A stretch of DNA of 64,000 nt. Source: Antedon mediterranea (lineage: Eukaryota; Echinodermata; Crinoidea; Comatulida; Antedonidae). The notes beneath the pieces were generated by a model. It saw nothing but the letters and a program-made list of their open reading frames with translations, made no database searches and was not told the DNA's origin. The translations under genes and the position numbers were made by a program. Where the stretch lies: positions 29,337,871 through 29,401,870 of the forward strand of contig NC_092676.1 in the NCBI RefSeq assembly GCF_964355755.1. The letters run 5' to 3'. Shown here piece by piece: positions 50,101 through 59,400 of this stretch. The stretch's first letter is position 1. Each line of letters begins with the position of its first letter.

Positions 50101-52479
50101 AGGCGACCTGATCCATACTATAGAAGGAGTCCGTCTCATGATAGAAGTCGAAGGTATTCACCAGACAGACGCAGGAGGAGTCCCACCCCAGAAAAGCGCC
50201 GCAGAAGAAGTCCTTCCCCACAAAGAAGAGCATTTCAAGATAAAGATCGCCGTGAATCGCCTGAAAAAAGTAAGCGATCACCAAGTCCGAGGAGAAGATC
50301 AGGATCTGGGCGTAGAAGCAGCCCTCACCAACACAGATCTCCAGTAAAAAAGCAGAAGAGTCCTTCACCAGTGATCAGACATCAAAGACAATCCAGCAGT
50401 AGTCCGGAACCTCCACCAATTCAGAAAAAGCAACGTTCACCATCGGTTGAACTAGAAGAAACTAAATTACCAGAAAAAAAGAAGAAAGGTTCAGAAAAGA
50501 GGGCAGAGAAAGTAAAGAGGCAAAAAATGTCGTCACCAGAAGCAGATTCTAGCAGTCCAGATCAGAGGAATGATTCCGATATCGAGGATTTACAGACTCC
50601 AAGTAAAAAGAAGAAAAGGACAGCAGAAGGTGCTTCACCAAAGGTATGGTGATGATTAAATGCAAAATATGGCACTAACTGGCCATTATCTAAGTGGGTC
50701 TTTAAAGCTCAGGTACAGGCATGAATTTTAAATATAAAATTTGGTTAATTGTACATAAATCAAATATTTGTAACAGAAATCAAGATGAAAAAACATGAAT
50801 TTCCCCCTTAATATGGTCAAATACAAAATTTGGCAAAATTCTTCTATAAAAACCAGGAAGACTTTTTTTCAGTAGTTAGGCAGTTAACCTAATGTAATAA
50901 CATGTCTGGTGACTCCCTAGCAGGTGAAAAAAAGATGGTAGATATACGGTGGATAATTTTTGCTATAGCATGAAAATAAAAATCTGAAGTTGAATAAAAA
51001 TATCAGAAATGTAATATTTTTCATAGCTTTTTAAAATGCCTCTCTATTTACAAAATTTGTGTACAAAAGAATAGAGATTTTACTGTGTAATTTGAACTAT
51101 CCCCCCACTGATAAGAAAGTGCTTATTTTCAACAAGCTCGTGTAACACAAAGAAAATCCAAAAACTATGAAACATAGTAGAAACTATAGATCGATAATTA
51201 TTGGAATGTATGATCAATAGAAATTTTTGGCACCTGGCCTTTAAGTTCATGAAAGACTTCCTAATATGGGACCCTGAGTTTGCCAAAACAAGATTAGTAC
51301 ACCGATGTGCCAGATAATTGTCGTATTTGATTGGGACTTTTACCGTTGAGTACTTATTTAATGGAGTATTGTGAGCGTTGAGATTGTTCTTAACAGAAAA
51401 GCTTGCGTTTTCAAAGTTTTCTATTCGAATGACGTTCTGTTGAGCACAAATTTACAATTCGAATACAAAAAGTACTCAACAAATCTTTATGTTGACAACG
51501 AAAGTTCCAATTCGAATACAACAAGTGTTTCTATCTAAAAAAAATCTGGAATACTTTATTACCATTAAAAACATATACTACACCACTTTCCTGTGCTGTA
51601 AGTTGCATTGTATGCAATTGTTTGCTGAATTTATCAACTGCTTTCATTTATACTGCATGTCTATTTTTTCCTCTAAGGTTGCATCGGAAAAGAAGAAAGA
51701 TAAGAAAAAGCACAAGAAACATAAGAAACACAAAAAGCATAAAAAACACAAGAAGTCCAAGAAAGCGCAACTAGCAGGTGTAAGTATGAGTACATGAAAT
51801 TAGTATTACTCTACAGAAATGAATTATTTTTTATAGCCAACCTACTTCCTAAATATAACTTAACCTACCCTCTAAATAATCGCTACTATGAAAAAAAAAA
51901 CATTGATTAAAGATAACAATAGGGTTTAAACACAATTGCGGCAAAAAACCGTTATGCAACCTATTTCTCCAAGCTTACATAGCGCTCTCTATAATGCCTA
52001 AATCTCATGAATTATTCGTGATTTTTGCAAAAGATGTCGAAAATCAAATTGCATTGTACCTCGTCGTTAAAATGACTCATACGAGTACGCAATAGTGAAA
52101 CCCCTCCTTTGGGACACCACTATTAAGGTGTGAAACATTTAACACTACCGCCAACCCTCATTCAGACAACACTTTATTGGGCCCAGAAAATGTATTTAAC
52201 CTAATCCCTCCTTTCCCACCCACCCATTGTTTCATTATTATAACTGATGCATTTTTTTCCTGCCATTTGCCACCACGGTTGGAGTTGTTTTGATTGGCAA
52301 TAAAGAATCAGAATTTAACCACAGACCATGATTTTACATTTCTGTAGGATTCAGACAGTGATGGGGACAACTTAGAAAATTTGGAAATGCAACTGCGAGA
52401 AAAAGCGTTGCAATCGATGAAACGAGCAAGGGAACAGACAGCACCCGATGAGGAGGGTTCTTCATCATCATCGTCGTAA
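38189..52479 (+). CDS. SRRM1: SRRM1, serine/arginine repetitive matrix protein 1 (complete, 13 coding exons, 891 aa)
   Basis: Nuclear splicing co-activator that bridges SR proteins, the exon-junction complex and 3'-end processing. Exons: 38189-38212, 38853-38942, 39585-39707, 43452-43622, 44186-44322, 46749-46940, 47272-47409, 47716-48096, 48353-48593, 49486-49745, 49959-50643, 51678-51779, 52348-52479. MSDAGFFRGTSADQDNRF and the PWI domain (P51-W52-I53, then 'INLTGFLNAKNA' and 'NIAGIPAAFLEQKK') match the family almost residue for residue. Long RS/RSP and acidic-serine tracts fill about 250-800, then a (KKH)n lysine tract (about 820-842) and a conserved tail with 'LREKALQSMKRAREQ'. Human SRRM1 is about the same length. 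All introns are GT-AG except 47410-47715, which must use GC-AG. Intron 3 holds a 1.3-kb minisatellite and intron 5 a hAT-like element. No truncation. Confidence 0.97.
39001..39246. mobile_element. TIR element D, copy 1
   Basis: The ends 'agtgttgtacagtattcgat' and 'ccaattgtatacaaca' are inverted. The whole unit matches the reverse complement of 51317-51530 ('gttgagtactt', 'aagcttgc', 'attgagattgtt'). It lies in SRRM1 intron 2. Confidence 0.65.
40510..41800 (+). repeat. 25-bp minisatellite, about 50 copies
   Basis: The unit is 'ctgcagaattactgtacatt' plus ATCTA, alternating with a version ending in CAGCCTGTA. Some units shrink to a 16-bp core. Since 25 is not a multiple of 3, the same peptide repeats over 75 bp and long stop-free frames arise by chance. 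It lies entirely in SRRM1 intron 3 (39708-43451). CTGCAG and TACTGTA are small palindromes in each unit. Confidence 0.95.
43935..44022 (+). repeat. Retroposon 3'-end fragment with (ATCA)n tail
   Basis: Matches 14955-15080 over 'tagtgtgattttcc', 'tattgtttg' and 'ggaatttttattct' and ends in GATCAATCAATCAA. It lies in SRRM1 intron 4, immediately before a family A MITE. Confidence 0.5.
44033..44165. mobile_element. MITE family A copy 8, ending about 20 nt before SRRM1 exon 5
   Basis: The left arm TCTGTCTACACTATCAAACT is intact. The right arm stops after 'cataaagtttgatag', losing the outer 15 or so bases. The remaining 20 nt before the acceptor (GATGCAG at 44179-44185) are host sequence, so the element makes up the branch-point region of intron 4. 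Confidence 0.85.
44436..46602. mobile_element. hAT-like TIR element, about 2.2 kb, non-autonomous
   Basis: The left end CATGGCTGCAAATTAA and right end TTAATTTGCAGCCCTG are inverted and match the CAGGGCTGCAAATTAA style of hAT termini. The right side has 'ttggtagcac'-type motifs also typical of these elements. Flanks 'ataatca' and 'ataattca' may be a worn 8-bp duplication. The interior contains C-tracts at about 46345 and 46420. No transposase reading frame or BED finger is recognised. It lies in SRRM1 intron 5. Confidence 0.65.
47575..47658 (-). mobile_element. SINE S4 fragment
   Basis: Contains 'ccaggattgaacccaggacc' and 'ttgggattggaaggcaaac', the reverse complement of the S4 B-box and anticodon-arm region. 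It lies in SRRM1 intron 7, the GC-AG intron. A shorter relative is at 48780-48835 in intron 9. Confidence 0.6.
49054..49174. mobile_element. MITE family C copy 2
   Basis: 'gagtctttcacacc' at the left and 'ggtgtgaaggacctttaaa' at the right. 'tgtttcgttttca' is shared with the copy at 12.1 kb. It abuts a family A MITE on its right. SRRM1 intron 9. Confidence 0.65.
49172..49314. mobile_element. MITE family A copy 9
   Basis: TTAAAGCCTTGTCTACACTA at the left, 'tttgatagtgaaggcttta' at the right, with the usual 'atggtagtgatatgacatca' core. SRRM1 intron 9. Confidence 0.8.
50701..51245 (-). mobile_element. TTAA-ended element, copy 2 (545 bp)
   Basis: Reverse-complement copy of 35860-36462, with ends TTTAAAGCTCAGGTACAGGC and GGCACCTGGCCTTTAA. 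It is about 60 bp shorter because of internal deletions. It lies in SRRM1 intron 11, next to a TIR element D copy. Confidence 0.8.
51317..51531. mobile_element. TIR element D, copy 2
   Basis: The ends 'ttgtcgtatttgattgggac' and 'gttccaattcgaatacaaca' are inverted. The interior matches the inverted copy in SRRM1 intron 2. It lies in SRRM1 intron 11. Confidence 0.65.
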
Positions 52480-52900
52480 ATGTGGACATGGTGGGAGTTG
52501 GTTTATTGTTAGGTTGTTTTGTAAAGCTTATAGCATTGTAACAGTTTTGATCAATAACAAATAAACAAGAAATAAATGTTCATTTAACCGAATATCTTCA
52601 CTTTCTATGAACATTTTAATCAAGTATAAATTACCTTCTGTATTAGAATTTTAAAAATTGTGCATTTAAGATTGAAATTGGTATTATTATTACGAGAAAG
52701 GTTGACCCAAAAATATAACCCTCCCAATACACCAGCAGCACAAACTATTCCTTGGTATGCTTGTGCTATTTTATATTGTAATTTAAATTTTGTTGAATTC
52801 TCTGCACATGTTGAAATAAAATGTAGTAGACAAAGGACAATGACAGGCGTTTTATTTTCAAATGATTCGATTGTGCAAGCCGGCCCCATAAAAAGGTCCA
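52480..52900 (+). terminator. SRRM1 3'UTR with poly(A) signals
   Basis: Two AATAAA hexamers at 52560-52565 and 52571-52576 lie about 85 nt after the stop codon. They fit a short 3'UTR. No other coding signal is present up to the SINEs. Confidence 0.65.
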
Positions 52901-53215
52901 ATCCCGTAGCAGTGTGTGGACACTGGGGTAACCCCCTACTCATCACAAGGTGGTTTAAAGTGCACATAGTCCTTATACAAGAATATTTATACTGGGTAGC
53001 CTCTTCAGTCTAAAACTGTTTTCCTTGAGGGCCCAGTGTATAAATTAAATAATAAGTTTGTGACAGTGTGTGTACTAGTGTACTACTGTAGGTTGTTTAA
53101 AAAGTGCATATGAGCTACGGTTTATAGTCCTTATTCGAGAAGGCCACCAGAACCATGGAGTGAGCCTTGTCGGTGTTATAGGTACGGGTCTATCTAATGC
53201 GCTTGGCCATTATAT
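52900..53215 (-). mobile_element. tRNA-derived SINE S1, two overlapping partial copies
   Basis: On the minus strand the A box 'tggccaagcgcattaga' lies near 53205, and the body continues to 'ctgaagaggctacccagtat' and 'aaatatt' at about 52980. A second partial body ('gatgagtagggggttacccc') follows to 52900. It matches the plus-strand element at 15081. Confidence 0.7.
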
Positions 53216-53604
53216 AAGACTCTTGTTTGTATAGAGCAAACCCATATGTGCCATGTTTTTAATTTGAAGGTTAAATACACCGGCCTTGTATGCGATGCAG
53301 GACTCGCTGCATCACAAAATGTGTCCACATTGCCACAAACTGTGTACAAGCATCTGCTCGCTATTACATTTTTTTTTTATTATTAAACTTTAATGCAACT
53401 GCATGGCCCAGAGTTGATTAGCTCTGAGGTCAATGTATTACCAGCATGTAAGCAATCCCACTCCACCTGTTGGGAAAGGAGTTGAGGAATACCCATGAAG
53501 TAAATATTTTAGTTTAGTAAATATCTTCTAATTATCTGCTTTCCATGGACATTAATTTGATTCTGGATATTGTTGCTAAATGATGAGATTTTATTCTTGA
53601 TAAA

Positions 53605-54725
53605 TTACATTGGGCTCAAAATAGCGCTGGATTTGGTTCTTGATGGAAGTTATATAATGAACTGGCATCTCTGCATTTAGACAGAAAATTACAATTCAAT
53701 GCAATATAGAGCTCAATTTGGTTCTTGATGAAGTTATATAAGGAACTGGAGTATTTGCTATTGAATGCAATATAGAGCTCAATTTGGTTCTTGATGAAGT
53801 TATATAAGGAACTAGAGTATTTGCTATTGAATGCAATATAGAGCTCAATTTGGTTCTTGATGAAGTTATATAAGGAACTGGAGTATTTGCTATTGAATGC
53901 AATATAGAGCTCAATTTGGTTCTTGATGAAGTTATATAAGGAACTGGAGTCTTTGCTATTAACGCAATATAGAGCTCAATTTGGTTCTTGATGAAGTTAT
54001 ATAAGGAACTGGAGTCTTTGCTATTAATGCAATATAGAGCTCAATTTGGTTCTTGATGAAGTTATATAAGGAACTGGAGTATTTGCTATTGAATGCAATA
54101 TAGAGCTCAATTTGGTTCTTGATGATGTTATATAAGGAACTGGAGTCTTTGCTATTAACGCAATATAGAGCTCAATTTGGTTCTTGATGATGTTATATAA
54201 GGAACTGGAGTCTTTGCTATTAACGCAATATAGAGCTCAATTTGGTTCTTGATGATGTTATATAAGGAACTGGAGTCTTTGCTATTAACGCAATATAGAG
54301 CTCAATTTGGTTCTTGATGATGTTATATAAGGAACTGGAGTCTTTGCTATTAACGCAATATAGAGCTCAATTTGGTTCTTGATGGAAGTTATACAATGAA
54401 CTGGAATCTTTGCTATTAACGCAATATAGAACTAAATTTGGTTCTTGATATAGTTATTTAAAAGTCTTTACAATTGGCTCTTATCTGGAAAGAAAATTGC
54501 AATTCAACGTTGTGATATAGAGCTCAATTTGGTTCTTGAATAACGATCTTTAAGGAAACTGAAGCATTTACATTTAGCACTTAACTGGAAAGAAAATTGT
54601 AATTCAACATATTGAGCTGAATTTTGTTCTTGATAAAGTTCTACATTTGGCTCTTATTCGAACAGAAAATTGCAATTCAACGTAATATAGAGCTCAATTT
54701 GGTTCTTGATAAAGTTGCTTAAGAT
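53605..54725 (+). repeat. 66-bp satellite array
   Basis: Around 11 good units containing 'gagctcaatttggttcttga' (for example at 53709, 53775, 53841 and 53907), flanked by degenerate units on both sides. Later units switch from 'gaagtt' and 'gagtat' to 'gatgtt' and 'gagtct', so two subfamilies are arranged in blocks. It lies between the SRRM1 3' end and the hnRNP Q/R 3'UTR. Confidence 0.92.
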
Positions 54726-56493
54726 TTAGAAGAATTTTCCATATGAATTTTAAAACTTCAGGTCAACATATTAAAGAAACCAATTTGGTTTCTTTGTCTT
54801 GTTAAAATACAGCTCTGTTAATCCAATTATTTAGTATCCATTGGTGGCAGTTGTTAAATCATCTAGGTTGAGCAGTCATCAATTTAGAAATATTTTTAAG
54901 GTGCCGTTCAGAATTATCCAGTGATTGTCAATTCCAAGATATTTGAGAATATAAATAATTTTCAGCAATTATAAAATTCTTGCCAATTTTCAGTTAAAAA
55001 AAAAAATTCAACGTAGCATTACTATGGAATGTTTTCAACAATGGCACCAAATTAAATCTTCAAAGCACAACAGCTGTCATAAATTTCTTTAAAAATCTCA
55101 ATTTAGAGACTTCATTTCTGTTTGGTTCCAAATTAGGAATATTAATAAATCGTTATTATAATGTTGATGCATCCACTGTCCAATCACACCTGTTGATGAG
55201 TTGCGTGTCCATGGCAATCGTCCGTCCATCCAATCATTCATCTCTGGCCACTGGTACCTGTAGACTTGGATCTGTGTTTTATTTTTAACACAAGCCAACA
55301 TCAAGGGTAACCAAAAAGCTTATCAATTGGATTTGTCCTCAAATTATTTCAGCAATTTCCTCTGGAGTTTTTTTTTTTCTCCTCACATTTTAGTTCTTTA
55401 TCCAAAATATATGGCATTAGTCTTGCAATTGTTAATAATATCCATTAATGATCATGAAATCTGTTTCTGAAAGTTACAATCTTACCTGAACAAATACAAA
55501 ACAATTTTACTAGTCTAAATTTGAAAATGGAGCACATACAAATTGATTGCCCATTTTTACAGACAAATTTTGACATGCACGATTTTTGTGTGTCTTTATA
55601 TATCCAACAGGATTAGGGTAGAATTCCAGTTGGCTCGGTATTTAAGGGGAAGGGAGGAAAAAAAAGAAAGGGATAGTGTTAGTACAAACATATAACATAG
55701 CAGGCAAATACTATAACACTGCAAATGATTTTAAGCTAAAATCTAATGTTTATATGATTCACATGACGAAAACAAATTTTATCTGCTTTGTATGAAATTT
55801 GTTCCATTTTTTTGTCAAACAAATAATTGAAATAGACACATTGAAAAGAAAACAAATTGAGACGTTTGTAAATTTTGTATTCTAGCAAAGCAGATTTCAC
55901 TACCTAAGTTTTATTCACCAATTTGACAACTTTACAATTTTTTTGACATTATTAACGAGAAAAAGAGCCAAAAATGTTGAAACATCAAACTACTTTTTAT
56001 TTTTACAACTAAATTTTACTTTCACTAAATTTTGATAAAATGAGTCTAAAATTAAAGCGCTGTTCTTTTAAAATTACTACATTTTTATGACCACATCTAG
56101 TCACAATCGGTATCTTTTTCAAACATTAAGAAATCGGATACGAGTTCAAAATAGTTTTTCATAGAAAAAAAATAATATATAAACACTTAAAAATGGTACG
56201 ACTATACTAAAATGGCATTTAGCCAACTAAATTTGAGTTCATGGAAGCTATTTATATTATAAATTCAGCAAATTGAATATCGACGATTCTGATGTTAACA
56301 AAATTTGAAATCATTAAAATCCTTTTTAAAGAGTTCTTGTTGAAAAAACGTTCCTCAATGATTCTGGGTTTATTTACATGGCAATGATTGGGAACACTAA
56401 ATACAGCTCACAAGTATAGAAAAATGTCATTATGGGTATGTAGAAACTTCAAAGTCCAGTGTTCAGACATACATTCATCCATAGACTATACAA
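54726..56493 (-). other. Probable long 3'UTR of hnRNP Q/R and spacer
   Basis: AT-rich, with long T-runs on both strands and no coding exon. The 3'UTR of the minus-strand hnRNP gene must start at 56493. I could not choose a poly(A) site with confidence. Confidence 0.4.
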
Positions 56494-59400
56494 CTAACTC
56501 CATCCACCCGAGTACGAGTCTTTGTACCAGTAGTCATTGCCACCAAGTGGCTGTTGGGCAATTGGTTGGGCACCCCATTGTGCTCCTGTTCTACCCCTTT
56601 TGGGATCCCCAGATGGTTGGCCATCATACTTGCGCTTTCCTGAAACATTGGCACCACCTCGCCCACCTCTTCCTCCACCACGCCCCCTCCCTCTCTGACC
56701 TCCACGCCCACCTGCCCCTCGACCTCCACGTCCTCTCATTCCACCGCCTCCTCCACCACCCATACCTCCTCTACCCCCACGCATTCCACCACGTCCTCCT
56801 TCCATACCACCGCCTCTACCTCCACGACCTCGCCCATATCCACCACCACCGCCGCTGCCATATCCTCCCCCAAATTCATAACCCCGATCGTAGTAGTAGT
56901 CATCGGCGGCCCATGGATCATCATACCCACCACGGTAGTCGTTACCATAATACTCCTCGTATCCACCACCAAAATAGTTATAGCCTCCACCGCCGCCTCC
57001 TCCTCCACCACCACCCATGAAGGAAGAAGGTCTTCCACGCATTCCTTGGCCACCTCCTCGTCCTCTGAATGGAACAGGTCCATAATCAAAGAAGGGTTTT
57101 CTTCCATACCCTCTGCAAAACAAAAAAGATATTGTTTAAAATAATATACAGACGCATGTTTTTAAGGGCATGTAGCTTTAGCACCAGAGTTGTTTTGCCA
57201 CAAACATGTAATGATGCATGATTTTGTTTAGTTTAAAATACACTATCAAACTTTATGTGAAATGTGGTGTGCCCATATATGGTAGTGATATACCTAAATA
57301 AAGTAGTCATTATGACATCATCATGTCCATATATGGGCACAACACATGTTTATGTAATAACAAAGTTTGATAGTGTAACCTTTATATTTTGATAGTAATA
57401 GTAGTAATTATACATCATTGTGTCCATATATGGGCACATCACATGTTTACGTAATAACATAAAGTTTGATAGTGAAATCTTCATATATTATATTTTACCT
57501 TTGTTTGTCCATATGCATCTTCATCTGCCTTTCTTTCTTTTTGTCTTTATCCTGAGGTGGTTTAGCAAGTGACACTTCTAAGGTGCTGCCTTCAAATGTA
57601 TTATTGTTCATTTCATTAATGGCTTTTTCAGCTGAATCACGGTCTTTGTAATGCACAAAACAGTAATCTTTTATTTTCTTGACGCGCTCAATATCGCCAA
57701 ATTCTTTAAACTTTTCTTGGATCCTTTCCTCGGAGGCTTCAGCAGTTAAGTTCCTGACATAGACAACTTTAACCTACAAAGATAAAATATAGAAAATGTT
57801 TAGGTTAATAATTTTTAATATAGCAGCTATTTTAGGTGATCTGAAAGATTAGATAAGCAAAACACAGGCCTTGTCTTTTAAAAATTATAGGTGTGCTACA
57901 AATTGCACTCCTCAATACATTCTGCTGTAGGTCTGCTGTTTGTATTTTGGTGTGTAGATGTTTACCAAAATTAAGCGTGTTGTAAATCGCACTCCTCAGG
58001 GGCAGTTTAGGAGTGTGTTAGGTGAGTGATCGCGCTCACTCAAAAGACTGATAACAAAATATCTTGAATATACTGACCTTTGACATTGTTTCTTCATCAG
58101 GTTGGGGTTGTGGGTCGGCCCAATCAACTGTGATGTCCACGCCATTCCAAACCTTAACACGCCCTGTTGAAAGCTTCCTCTTGGCAGTTGACGCCGCTTG
58201 GTGGGTTTCGTATTCAAGGAAAGCAAATCCACGGTTTTTCTTTCGATCTTCCGTCAGATATATTACAACTTCTCGTAAACCAGCTATGTTAAAAACAAAA
58301 TGTGATTATTTACCAATTATGTAACAATATACGATAGGTTTGGAAGATTTGCAGCACAGGTTTCAACAACGCAACTTGTTGAAACCAGCTTCATCAGAAA
58401 TTATTTATTAAACTTGTCTTAACCTCAAGAATAGGTCATTATTTTTACCTGGTAAACAAATTCCAACTGACTTTGACAACAAAATGACTTACGTGCATGT
58501 TTTTCAAATTCTTCCTTGATCTCCGCCTCAGTCTTATTCTTAGGAATTGACCCTACGTACAGTGTTACATTCGGTGTCGAATGTTTCACACACATAGCCT
58601 TGTTCCCCTTTAATACATGATCATTTAGCTGGGAAAATAGTACCAAATCACAAACGTAATTCTTTGTTCCAATATTACCCCAAAACATACTAAATCATAC
58701 AACAATTTTGACTAATGTTCAAGATTTTCATTATCGTGATTGCAAAATCTGATAAGCAAAAGAACAATAGCCTTGTCCAGAATAGATTTAGTACATTTTC
58801 TTGGGGGTTTGTTCACATCATATTAAACTTACGTGCATGTTGGCTAAACTCCTCCATAATATCTTCCCTTGTCTTGGATTTTGGTATGGGTGCAACATAC
58901 AACTTGCAATTAGCCACCGATCGAGTGACACCAATCTTTCGATTCGGCTGGATTTCCAAGTCGTTAAGCTGTTAAGTTAAGTTTGTAGAATTTTGTGTTT
59001 TTGTTTTTTTTGGTCCGAATACATACAATGGCCAATTATGGAATATAACATTCATTAAAATTTTGACTAGCGGTGACATACAAATCAGATATGCATTAGG
59101 AGATGGACTGCAGTGCAATATGTGAAAATCCGAAGCACACCCCAAAAATTCTACGGTAACAAGATTTTAGCCAACTGCATAAGATGTAAGAAAAACACTG
59201 ATATCAGACTACCTGCACTCAAATTACCTCTTCACTTCTAAAACATTAGTCAAATCATTAAAATTAGTTTCTTAACACCCTTAGACACTATTTTTTTAAT
59301 TGAAGGAGATGGCTTAAAGTGCAGATTAGCCTGATTTTAAAGCATTCAACAGACTTGCAAGCATGCAAAAACAAAAGAAAACATGCAAGATTGTTAACAG

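Noticed and set aside
53696-53914. Minus-strand repetitive frame of 72 codons
   Set aside because: Produced by the 66-bp satellite (22 codons per unit).
56388-57020. 210-codon plus-strand His/Pro/Leu-rich frame, and minus-strand frames at 56475-56729 and 56736-57107
   Set aside because: Antisense and frame-shifted shadows of the glycine/arginine-rich last exon of hnRNP Q/R.
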